Origin: Trichoplusia ni
Lineage: Eukaryota > Arthropoda > Insecta > Lepidoptera > Noctuidae
NCBI RefSeq assembly: GCF_003590095.1
Contig: NC_039482.1
Coordinates: 16,385,657 to 16,449,656, forward strand
Reading direction: 5' to 3'
DNA length: 64,000 nucleotides
Positions 32,601 to 42,761 of this stretch are shown one piece after another. Numbering within the stretch: position 1 is the stretch's first letter; each line of letters starts with the position of its first letter. Under the pieces are notes generated by a model. It was not told the DNA's origin. It was given only the letters and a program-made list of their open reading frames with translations, and made no database searches. A program made the position numbers and the translations under genes.

Positions 32601-35406
32601 AATGAAAAATATCGATAAAATCACTAGAACGTTTATTAAGAACTCGGTCTAGGCGACATTTAAATATAAGAAAAAACAATAAAAAGTCTTATGATAATAA
32701 TTACTAATCTTACAAAATTATAAATCTGTAACACTTTCTTAATTTTTAATGTATCACAATCAGTCTATTCACATCAAAGGTGATGAGAGTAGCGATACTG
32801 TGTAACGTGCAAAGACACGTGACACAGTATCGCTACTCTACAATTCTTATAGGGTGCAGCTTGTCGTACCCTTGCGCATTGCGAGCAAGCAATTTTCGAC
32901 CGAGTCCACCCATCGGACGCCATACATTGGACCTTTGGCTGATAGTGCGTTAAAGAAAGTGTTACAGATTTATAATTTTGTAAGATTAGTAATTATTATC
33001 ATAAGACTTTTTATTGTTTTTTCTTATATTTAAATGTCGCCTAGACCGAGTTCTTAATAAACGTTCTAGTGATTTTATCGATATTTTTCATTTAATAACG
33101 TCCTGTTAAACAAATGCATCCCAGCACTAGGCTGCCGAGCCGTAGGTGCTGTTCGTGGACACAAATAATAAAATAAATTTGTATCCACGAATAGCACCTG
33201 CCAAAAATATTGATAGGTGCTGTTCGTGGACTAGGCTCGGTGCTATTCGCGCCGGTGCTATTCGGACGGGTGCTGTTCCTGGACTACGTCTGAACAACAA
33301 GTTAGTGGTGTGGGTGTGTTTCAAATGAAAGCTATATAAAATACCAGTCCAAAAACATATTCTACATTCCATTTATTTATATTTCTAATAGAAAATTACA
33401 AGTTCCCAAGATTCGCATCTATAATTTGAGACTTGAGATTAAGAGCAAATTAAAAAAAAAAAATACAGTTTTTCTATAGTTTCTTTTTTCTTAAAGTAAA
33501 CTTAATTCAGCCTTTCTGTAAGTTTTTTGTCCCACAAACACGAATTTCAGCTTTCGTAACCATATCGCCTTAAAATATTTCCATGCGAATCAACTCAGTA
33601 CCTTTACATAGTAACAAAATGTGGTTGCGGTGGGTTTAGGCAGAGCAAGAGGAGCAAGGGGCGCGAGTGCGACTGGTGAACTCTGTGGCGGCGCACGGCG
33701 GGGGCGCATCGTGTGTGCGCTGGGGAGGGAATTCAGAAGGGGGCGCACTGCTGTGTAGCGCGGGCGCAGACCGGTGGGCGCGCGTGTGGCTGGCCAGCGG
33801 CGGCGGCGCTGAGCTGCGCCTGCTGGCGGCCGTGCCGGCGGCGGGCGCGGGCGGCGCGCTGGCCGTGGCGCTGCTGGCCACGCCGCCGCTGCTGCTGGTG
33901 GGCTCGCTGGCGGGCGAGCTGGCCGCCTGGCAGCTGCCGCCCGAGCCCGACCTAGCAGACGACTTCTCCGATGACGAGGAAGCCACTGCGCCCTCATTTT
34001 GGAGTCACGTGGGCGTGGGCCGTTGGCTCCGGGAGAATATTACCCGAGCGCCAGGTACCTAACTGTAAAGTCATACTATCGGAGGGAGGTGTAAGTCTGT
34101 CTGGTTGAATTTCCTTGCTTGTTCATCACCCTAGATAACTGTTTCTTTTTTAAGTTCTTTATAAAGTATAGTGTTTATATTTAATAAGTAGTATTTTAAT
34201 CAGTCTATTACTGATGTGCATAAATACGCAATCATTTAAATAACTTCATTGTCGTTGACGGGTATAATAACAATGATCCATCAAAGAAAACACAAACGAC
34301 GTAGCTCCAAACATCTAGTCACGTTATCAAGCGCAAATGTTTGTCACTCATCCTAAGTAAACACAAAGCAATCTATTTAAAATTGCATCCACCTCTAAGT
34401 GCGTGTACAGTAAGATGAGAGCTGTTCCCGCGACAGGGTCCCGCATGAGCCGCGCCGCCGAGGCGGAGCTGCTGCAGCGCGCGCTCGACTCGCGCGTCAC
34501 GGGCGCGCGTCTGCTCACCGACGACATTGACGACTTGCTGCTTCATTTTGGATATGGTATGCTACTAACACACCTACATATCACGAATACACATTTCGAA
34601 TTTACTCATTAGGGTCCTTTTGCCGAGAGATACAATCCGCTGCCTTAACAAATTCAAGTGCTCAGCCTAACTAAATTCCCTACAATAGCTGTTTCTTGCT
34701 ATCGTTATTATGGCTGTTATAATTATACCTACTTAGTATTAAATTCTGAATAATGCAACAGTTTCTTTGTGAATACTCAGGGCCGGAGTTGAATGAGGAG
34801 GAAGTGGCAGAGAGCAAGAGTGTCGCGGAGCGCGAGGAGGTGCGCGCGCAGCTCCGCGACGAGCTGCAGTGGCTGCGCCGGCCGCCGCCCGCGCCGCCGC
34901 TGGTCAGCCGCTCTCACCACACTCAAATCTCACTCTCATTCTATATTTCGTTGACATACAATGTGTCTAAACAGGCCTACATCTTATTTTGAATATCATT
35001 TTTGTAGACAGAAAATACAAATTTTATTCGGGAACAATAGATTCACCTACAGAAAAAAACAAAATTGTGTTTGATAGGATAACAAATATCATAATCTATA
35101 TTTAGGCATGTTTGTAGGATGCTATGAAGTTGTCCTATAGACAGTACTGGTAAGTTGTCATGCACGTGGCCGCAGGAGCGCGCGGCGCCGCACTGGCTGC
35201 TGTGCCCGGTGTCGCACCGGCTGCTGCGCGAGCCGGCGCGCGCGGCGGACGGCTACACGTACGAGCGCGCCACGGCGCTGGACTGCTTCCTGGCGGAGGG
35301 CGCCGTGTCGCCCGTGTCCGGCCGCCGCCTCTGCAACGCGCGCCTGCTGCCCAACTACGCCGTGCGCGCTCAGCTGCGCCTCTACCTGCTGCAGGCGTCC
35401 GCCTGA
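29690..35406 (+). CDS. WDSUB1: WD40-repeat, SAM and U-box protein (WDSUB1-like E3 ligase candidate)
   Basis: Twelve exons: 29690-30215, 30305-30685, 30779-30888, 30977-31167, 31258-31426, 31601-31782, 32005-32159, 32231-32352, 33640-34054, 34437-34556, 34781-34902, 35176-35406. All introns GT-AG, phases consistent, 907 codons plus TGA. Many WD40 blades are visible (GGGDRALRLWCW, GGVDGAVRVWC, GGQDAAVRVWRA, SASLDRTARLWAP, GSNDKTVRMWSL, SSDGTARLFRW, TAGCDSLIKLWL). A SAM-like stretch follows (FWSHVGVGRWL, then LLTDDIDDLLLHFGYG) around residues 735-790, then a U-box at about 835-900 (LLCPVSHRLLREPARAADGY, SPVSGRRL, LLPNYAVRAQLRLYL). Family role: U-boxes recruit E2 enzymes for ubiquitination and WD40 propellers bind substrate. 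Human WDSUB1 is 476 residues with one propeller, so this protein is nearly twice as long. Acceptors of exons 6, 7 and 10 are the least certain. Confidence 0.87.
32395..33298. mobile_element. 888-bp foldback DNA transposon with 338-bp perfect inverted arms, in intron 8 of the U-box gene
   Basis: The element spans 32403-33290, flanked by an 8-bp direct repeat TGAACAAC at 32395-32402 and 33291-33298, a clean target-site duplication. The left arm 32403-32740 and right arm 32953-33290 are reverse complements with no mismatch seen. The outer part of each arm is made of repeated motifs GGTGCTGTTCGTGGA and GGTGCTATTCG, about six per arm. The 212-bp spacer carries its own 17-bp inverted repeat. No transposase, so non-autonomous. 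An 8-bp duplication occurs in hAT and P superfamilies; the ends (GACGTAGTCCAGG) do not allow me to choose. Two 60-72 codon ORFs on opposite strands in the arms are mirror images of one sequence, not genes. Confidence 0.93.
32786..32839. repeat. Nested 17-bp inverted repeat in the foldback spacer
   Basis: AGAGTAGCGATACTGTG (32786-32802) and its exact complement (32823-32839) surround a 20-base loop containing CACGTG. It lies in the non-arm part of the foldback element. Confidence 0.85.
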
Positions 35407-35551
35407 CCCTACTCACCTACTACACAAGCTCAAGCATCCCGCTACCATAATATGTCATCAAATCAATGTATTTACATGTGAATTATCATTATTCAGTAAC
35501 TTACTTTTGTCTATATTATTGAAAGTTTTAAAGATATACACAACCTTTAAG

Positions 35552-35557
35552 ATTAAA
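35552..35557 (+). promoter_or_regulatory. Candidate polyadenylation signal of the U-box gene
   Basis: ATTAAA about 145 bases after the TGA; an AATAAA also lies at 35901-35906, beyond a repeat. Neither can be confirmed without transcript data. Confidence 0.4.
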
Positions 35558-35629
35558 TCGCAAATATGAAACTATACAGAGAAGTTTTCACATCAATATG
35601 TTTACCCTGGTGTACTCATTTCCTTTTTC

Positions 35630-35890
35630 TTTGGGTTCCGTACCCAAGGGGTAACCATTATTATTTAAGGGTAGACTATTACTGAGTGTCCGCTATCTGT
35701 CCGTCCGTACGAAACCAAGCTGTACCTCATGAACCGTGAAGGATAGAAAGTTTAAAATTCCACAGATGGTTTAAAATCTTACGCGTATTTATCAAGATTG
35801 CCCGACTAGTTTCGGACCCAACCGGAGTCCTAAATAATAATCTGATGCGGCGGGGTCGCGAGTATGTTTTTCTGCTGCTGCTATATAATC
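35630..35890. repeat. Diverged lepidopteran interspersed repeat
   Basis: Contains TGGGTTCCGTACCCAAGGGG, CTGTCCGTCCGTACGAAACC and GCTGTACCTCATGAACCGTG in the order I associate with a very common repeat in moth and butterfly genomes. Recognition is from memory of the motif; no coding potential. Confidence 0.55.
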
Positions 35891-37346
35891 ACATACTGAA
35901 AATAAAGTCTGATGATTGGCAACGACTTATAGCATTGTTAGTGGTTCACAAATAACTTTGATGATGGGTACCCACATATTTGTTTGTCACCCAACCAATT
36001 TGTTATCTTTAGCATTTAGCAGCAAAACGCCTTAAAACTGAGTACGCGCAGGATAAGAAGGCAATTCATACCGAGTCATAATGGCTCAGTATATTTGACG
36101 CCCTGGTCAGTTGTCAAAATCAACCCCTAATGCATACATCTCCTTGTACAGATTCGTGCAGTCAATGGGTCAAAAAAGAATTCGAAAATATTATACATTT
36201 AAGTATTATAAGCGCCTATTTCACAATCACTGACTAGCCACAAGTACCTGGCAAATAAATTGAAAAATTTCACATTCTTCGTATGAAATAATCTCTCAAG
36301 TATTTTAACGGGACCTTATTTGGGGGTGGTGAAATAGAGTCTAAATAAAAAAAAACCGCCATCTTGCCGCCATGTTTTGAAAGTCTTACTAGTAGTCGAT
36401 CATTAAATTCATATTTTTCTTGATCCAACCACTACTTTTTGCGAGTAATAGCGGGCCTGATGCACTTTTTGCATCCACAGCATCCTCTGGACTCCCTAGC
36501 TTCCAAACATGTAAGATCTTATAAGTGTTGGGGGTTCTCAACCTATTAATAATAATAGTGAGGGTATGAATATTCAGATCAGGTAGGACAGGAAAGGAGA
36601 GACCGACAGCAGGTATGGGGTTTCCGCACTCGAGAGCGACGAGGTGCCACTTTATCACTTATCTAACTTGCCTGCGACCAGGTAGGAGATACATTTTCCT
36701 TAGGTGAAGTTTTGTGTCAAAAAATAGCAATTATCCTTAACCGCCCAACTGTTAAACTCTTTTTTGAAGCCAAATTTGCTGACACGTAAAATACTGTATT
36801 GGACGGTGAAAAGATTTTCCCAGGCGCTTAGTGAGTCCTCTCTTTCAGCAAGGCGAGTACATCCAGTTAACTGTTGTACTGTAAAGAAGGACAGGTCCAG
36901 ACGTTGTAGTGCTTACTTGCGTATCCGGGTCTGCGTGAGCACTCAGGGCTGTATGGCCCTTTCCAATATGCACACTCAGACCCCGCTTACTTTAAACCGT
37001 GCGTGAGAGCAAAAAGGATAGCGCTCCAGTACATTTAAAGAAGGCTTACTTGCACTTTCTTCCACACCATTGCTAACATTAGGTATAGTTACCGGCACGG
37101 ATCTTGAGCGCTGACCTTCACCGCAGCTGAGCTGACCTTGCGCAGAAGTGATTTTTTGGGTCCCTTTTGCGGTATGAAGTGAGGCGCGGGGTGGATAAAG
37201 AGCAGTGATTGGCACGCAGCGCATCGCGTCATAGCCGTCACTCGTGATTGGTTGAAATTCGTTCTTTGCTACAGTTAAGTGCACCTCAAGACGACGAGAA
37301 CGCACATATGACTGGCGTTTTATTTTATGATGCGCACAGCGATCCA
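35891..37346. other. Intergenic between the U-box gene and the Tc1 element
   Basis: No supported gene. 36380-36660 and 36830-37000 hold short open frames without recognisable motifs; a GC-richer stretch at 37020-37330 may be an old repeat. Confidence 0.5.
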
Positions 37347-38959
37347 CACTTCTCATCAAAAAAATCGAAACACCTCGCAGTTTATGACTTGATAAGGATT
37401 ATCAGAAAAATGTGTATATTTAGGAATAAATGTAAACTGTCATTTAATAATGAATAGTATGAGCTTTTTAAATCCTAATGTTAATGTTCTAAATTCAAAT
37501 TAAGTCTTCATAGGTTTCGTATTTTGTATGAAGGAATTGGGTAAAACAACACGCGTAAATGAAAAAAAAATTAAGAAACGTTTATTTAATAACTTGTATT
37601 CCCTCCGCGAGCTCTTATTACTGCTTCCATACGGTTCTTCTTCGATTGGATGAGAGTCACGATCACATGTTGTGGTATATTATCCCATTCCTCTTGGATT
37701 GCATTTTGCAGCTGGCTAAGTGTTTCTGGGGCTGGATCTCTTGCTTGAATTCGTCTCTTTAATTCATCCCATAGATGTTCAATGGGATTCATGTCCGGGC
37801 TTCTTGCTGGCCATACCATAATGGAGATACCGACTGCGGTAAGATAATCTCGTACGACGCCCGCGGTGTGAGCTCTAGCATTGTCGTGCATGAATATGAA
37901 GTCGTTGCCAATAAAATGTGCATAGGGCATCACATGAGGTTCAAGACACTGTTCGATGTACCGATGAGAGTTTAGTGCAGGCAGCCGTGGCCCAGACACA
38001 AAGGCAAGTCCTGTCTTACCGTCGGCGCTGATTCCTCCCCAAACCGTCACGAACTGCCTCCATAGCTGACCTTTTCTTCAATGCAGCATTGTGCAAAGCG
38101 TTCTCCATCTCTTCTGTAGACTTTGTTCCTTCCGTCGTTACCATACAGCATAATTGTACACTCATCAGAAAACAGTACTTTGCTCCACTGAAGGTATGAC
38201 CAAGTTAGGTGCTCGCGTGCAAAGTTAAGGCGCGCTCTTCGATGGTCTGCAGTTAATTTCGGCCCATTCGCTGGCTTATGCGATGCCAATCCGCGATCCT
38301 TCAAGCATCTTCTTATTGTAGAGTCACTTACAGCTACTCTTCGCACAACGCGAAGCTGCTGCTGCAGTTGAAAAGCGTTAAGGCGTCGATTTCGTAAAGA
38401 AGTTGTTACAAGAAATCGATCATCTCGTTCAGAAGTGACCCGATTCCTGCCAGATCCTGAACGGCGCGTGAACGAACCAGTCTCCCGATAGCGTTTGTAG
38501 ACTTTATGAACAGATGATAAGCTTAGATGCAAGCTTGCAGCCACAACACGCTGACTAAGTCCAGAATCCAGCAATGCCACCACTTGGGCGGCTTCTGCGG
38601 GCGAAGTATCCATATGTTTTAGAAAAAAAAGTTTTTTCAGACGTCCCAAACAACCCCAATTTCACAGTAAATGAAATAAGAAACAAAAAGTGTAAAGACA
38701 AGCGCTAATTTTTAGTTTTTAAACGAGAAACGTACTCCAACCCTAAATACACATTTGTCTCAAAATAGTGATTAATTTCATTTATAGGATAAACAAATGA
38801 AATTCTAATTTCGAATTTTGATTTTTTTCTTCTTACTGTAATGACCAAACTGCCAGCTACACAATAATGTTATTTTTTCATGGAATTAATTCTCTTTTGT
38901 AAAAAATTAGGACAAAAACAATAAAAAGGAAAGTGTTTCGATTTTTTTGATGAGAAGTG
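37347..38959 (-). mobile_element. Tc1-like DNA transposon
   Basis: The left end CACTTCTCATCAAAAAAATC is matched by its complement at the right end (about 38933-38959); the inverted repeats are 27 bp. TA follows the right end (38960-38961) as expected for the Tc1/mariner target, while the left flank reads CA, so one TA has mutated. 1613 bp long, with a transposase on the minus strand. Confidence 0.9.
37586..38613 (-). pseudogene. Tc1-family DD34E transposase with one frameshift
   Basis: Upstream half (38613 to about 38050): paired helix-turn-helix DNA-binding region (SGLSQRVVAASLHLSLSSV, then GSGRNRVTSERDDRFL) and the first catalytic Asp in FSDECTI. Downstream half (38050-37586): second catalytic Asp in FMHDNARAH and the third residue, Glu, in SPDMNPIEHLWDELKRR, spaced 34 residues apart, the Tc1 signature. 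The halves are in different frames and meet near 38047-38055, where one base seems lost, so no full transposase is made. Otherwise intact, hence recently inactivated. MDTSPAEAAQ at 38613 is the likely true start; the frame is open further upstream to 38649. Confidence 0.9.
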
Positions 38960-40615
38960 TATATTTTACTTGAAAACTAAACTATTTTACTTTAGTTTTT
39001 ATATTACATAGTAATAACAGGCGTCCGGGGATCAGCTGGCGCGGTCCGCCCGACGCTACTCGTTCCTGACACTACCAGTAATATACCTCAGAGTAGAGTT
39101 GATTTGATAGTGATGATACTGTATGACTTTAGAATATATACCATTTAGTTATTCATGTGGGACATCAAATTACATTGTAAGAAAAGATTGAAAAGATAAT
39201 TTTGTTTTTATACACATACTAGCTCTCCCAGCAAATGGTGTTTTGCCATACAATCGGGTTCTAGGGAATGAAAAAAGGGGGTATGGAAAATAGATGTTGT
39301 CCGATTCTAAGACCTACCGAATTGGAGCTGAGTCGTTTCGGAGGAGTTCAATTACGTACACCCTGACACCAAAATTTTATACATTATCTCAGGCAAGTAA
39401 GCTCTTATTGCCAGTAGGCAAGTGTAAACATACGAAGAGAATGGTCCGCGTCAGCAAAATTTACGCAAAATCAATTCAATTATTTGGGTGTTAATAATAC
39501 GAAGAAAGAAATCAAAAGAATAAAAAATAAAGCTATTCCGATTTTACTTTGACACAATCCGGTAAATATTAGTTACCACTTGAAGAGCCCGAGTGGAGGC
39601 GGTAAGGCCCGCAGTAACACAACTGACAATGTTTCAACGATTTCATCTTTATTTTGTATTACTTACATTTATATATTTACAAGTGAGGCAGTAACAGTGT
39701 CAACAAACCAAACTTATTCAACTCGGGACCACTGTTCGACATGCATTCAGTTAAAGAAACAATCACGGTGCGGGGCGCGCGGCCCCCGGCGCTGCCTCCC
39801 GCACAGCTCTCAGCTCTCAGCGCGGCGCCGTGCCGTACTCACTATATAATACAACGCTAGACATTCGAGAGGAGCGCGCCGGGGACCGCTCGCTTAACAA
39901 CGACACATTATAATACTTCGGTCAATTCACAGACGATACAATTCCGTTGCAGTTTGTACTGTTAAACAAATGTCCGAGTGCCGGCGTTCTGCGGACCACA
40001 GCGGTTAAAACGATTTCGATGTTACTATGAGTAGTCACGCAGAGCTACGGTCCGGCTTGACGCGTGCCTATGCCCACGCGGCATGAACCACGCGGCGCGA
40101 CTCACGCGGTGCGACTCACGCGCCGTACTCATGCCGCCTGGCTCATATGGAGACACACATAACATGCCGCATCGCAACATTCGCGCGGAGATTAATTAAT
40201 GTTACTATAAATACAATTAATAGTAATCATTTATAATAATATGTACAATTTTACAAATGTGAAGGACAGCCGAGCGGAGCTGCGCTCTGGGTGCAGCTTC
40301 GCTCACCTCGTCAGCCTATGTACATAGTTTTGTTTCCCATAATATAAATTTTAGTAGGTAGGTACCGATACGAATAATTTCGCAATTAAATTTATGTTCT
40401 CACATCGTTCATATCACAACGCGTACGACAGACCGTTCGATTATCTAAGTAATACATTTGAAATTTATACAATACATTTAACTTAACCACTATGCATCGG
40501 ATGCGTAGTGTTGGACGTGAGGTGACACACACACTCGCTCACTCGCGCACTCACACTCGCGCGCGCGGCACTGTCTGTACACTCCGGCGAAGCGCTGGGC
40601 TCACACCTCGCTCCG
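38960..40615. other. Intergenic and probable 3' UTR of the dpr-family gene
   Basis: Left part (38960-39620) is AT-rich with a repeat-like segment near 39220 (CTCTCCCAGCAAATGGTG). Right part, up to 40615, is likely the 3' UTR of the leftward gene, including GC-rich blocks at 39770-39900, 40050-40140 and 40500-40620. No other coding sequence recognised. Confidence 0.55.
39648..39653 (-). promoter_or_regulatory. Candidate polyadenylation signal of the dpr-family gene
   Basis: TTTATT (AATAAA on the minus strand), about 960 bases beyond the TAG at 40616. Confidence 0.4.
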
Positions 40616-42761
40616 CTATTTGCCGTCATCTTCGTCGTGACACATCAACCTGTGGATGAAAAAATGCAAAGTTACTGGGATAGTTACGCTTACGTCAACT
40701 GAGAAATAATTTTCTATGTTGGCTGGCTGTTTTTAGTAGAAAAAGTGTAAACAGGACAAACAGAATGATCATCAACTCAATTCATCAGCTTCAAAGACCT
40801 TTTAAATTCTATAAAGTGTAGATACTTACGGAAAGAGTAGTGCGGCCACGAGAAGCAGCAGTAGCCTGAGCAGCGCGGGTGCACAGAGCGGCAGCAGCGC
40901 GGGCGCGGCGCCTAGCGCACAGAGCGGCAACAGCGCGGCCGGCGGCGTGCCGCCCGCGCGCCCCGCCGCGTTCCCGTGCTGCATGGCCGCTGGCTGTTCA
41001 CCTGCATTTGTTACATTTACCACTTTTAAAACGGGAAAGGTCAAACTAAATGAAAGCATGTAACTTTAACCTTTTTTATTATAGCGTTTCTATAAAATAA
41101 ATGTGCTTTGCTGGAGCCAACTTTAATATTTTTTTTTACATTATGCATCAACATTTGTAACAACTATAAATTCGACAGAAAGAAATGATTTTGTCGGATT
41201 CCAAACCGGGATACTGACCGCTGAGCACGTGCAGCATGACGGAGGCGGAGTCAAGATTGGAGGGCGAGCAAGAATAGTTGCCGGAGTCCTCGCGCCGCGG
41301 ACTGTAGATGATGAGGTTGCCCACCTGCAACACAACGACTCGGTCACACACACGCGCTCACACAGGCGGGGGCGCAGGGCGGGGGCGCGGGGGCGGGTCA
41401 TACCGTGGTGTCGGGCGCGACGCGCTCCATGCGGATCTCGACGAGGCTCTTGTCGTAGTTGAGCACGCGCTCGTCGTTGTGGTACCAGAAGATGTAGGCG
41501 GGCTCCTCCAGCGCCTGCGTGATCACGCACTTCAGGCTCACCGTCGTGCCCGCTTTCACGTACAGGTCCGACTCGCCCACAATCTCGATCTTTGGCACTG
41601 CAATGACAGCAAATTCGATTGTTATTACCCGTTTAGCAAATACCAGCAAAGTTCCATGTAACCAGTAAGGTGTGAGGAGTGACCTACCTACTACGTTGAG
41701 CTGCACGAAGTGGCTCATCTTGGGCTCGGTGCCCACCTGACACTCGTAGACGCCGGCGTCGCGCGCCTGCACGTACTTCACCTGTAACCAACAACCAGCC
41801 TTCTCAACTTACATTTCGCAGTTCTTTATTAGAATCCTAGTGCCTGGTTCACAAACAAAGTGTGTTCATGCACGAAGTCAAAGCTTACATCAAGCAGTTG
41901 TGGATGACACAAATATTTGTCTAAATTTTTTATTGAATCCGTATCAGTACAATCGCAGCCCTGGGACAATCCCACCACGAACTATACAAACGAACAAACA
42001 CGAAAAATATATAATATATACAGGTTGTCCGGAGAAGTAGTGACGACCCCTTGTCAAGTGATAACGCATGACCCGCGGAACACGCATGAGGGTGGTTCGG
42101 GTATCTCTACATATATAAGTGTAAGAAAGGTTTAACTTTATTTTTATGCCTTTGACAGATAATTATGATGTACTTCAGCTGCAGCTATTGAAGTAGGAAA
42201 GGCTGAAGATCAGCACTTTGAGAGCACAATATATGATGAGAGTGTAGCTCATTTTGCTACTACCGTTAGTTCTAGTAAGCCCAACTTTTTGACATACAAT
42301 GAATTTCCCGATTTTATCATTTTTAACTGACAAAAATCTCCAAAATTAAAAAATGATAGAAATTGCAGCACCAGTATATATGATGATGTTTATTAGCGAT
42401 GGCAGACCTGCAGGGTCCAGGTGTCGGTGGCCTCGACGAGGAAGGCTTGGAAGCGCTCGTCCGCGATGAAGGTGAAGCGGTCCACGGTGAGGATGTGCGC
42501 GTCGCGGCGTCGGATCCACGACACCGACTTGTTGCTGAGCTGCCGCACCTGCAACGTGTTACACCGCGCGTGAGAGTGTGACGTCACCGTCAGCTGGCAG
42601 GGCAACAGCTTGAGTAGTCACCTTGCAGGGCAAGTAGGCGTGCGTGCCGAGCTGCGTGGTGATGTTGTTGGGCGCGGAGGGGTCGAAGTAGGGCCCCGTG
42701 TACAGCCCCACGTAGCGCTTGTGCAGCCGAGGGCCCGCGCCCGCCTCGCCGCACGACAGCA
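40616..42761 (-). CDS. dpr: dpr-family (defective proboscis extension response) two-Ig-domain cell-surface protein, 3' exons; start exon not found
   Basis: Seven exons (minus): 42761-42622, 42548-42408, 41781-41688, 41597-41404, 41324-41219, 41001-40830, 40649-40616; GT-AG introns and matching phases give 293 residues plus TAG, with one base supplied by a missing upstream exon. Ig domain 1: YTGPYFDPSAPNNITTQLG, LPCK, SVSWIRRRDAHILTVDRFTF, DERFQ, DAGVYECQVGTEPKMS. Ig domain 2: VSLKCVITQALEEP, YIFWYHNDERVLNYD, REDSGNYSCSPSNLDSASV, then EQPAAMQHG. These are hallmark dpr motifs. The C-terminus is very hydrophobic (LLRLLLLLVAALLFP), fitting a GPI-anchor signal or membrane segment. Family role: neuronal surface recognition by binding DIP partners, for synaptic and cell-type matching. 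Exon 1 here begins LSCGEAGAG, probably the end of a signal peptide encoded further right. The paralogue is not assigned. An alternative stop exists at the penultimate exon's end. Confidence 0.9.

Noticed and set aside
32329..33328. Mirror-image ORFs sharing a 48-residue sequence on opposite strands
   Set aside because: They are the two arms of the foldback element read outward; not independent genes.
40826..41000. The dpr coding sequence simply ending at the TAA by 40828
   Set aside because: The TAA overlaps a consensus donor (GTAAGTATC) and a strong acceptor at 40650 continues the frame to another stop; kept as an alternative form, not the main model.
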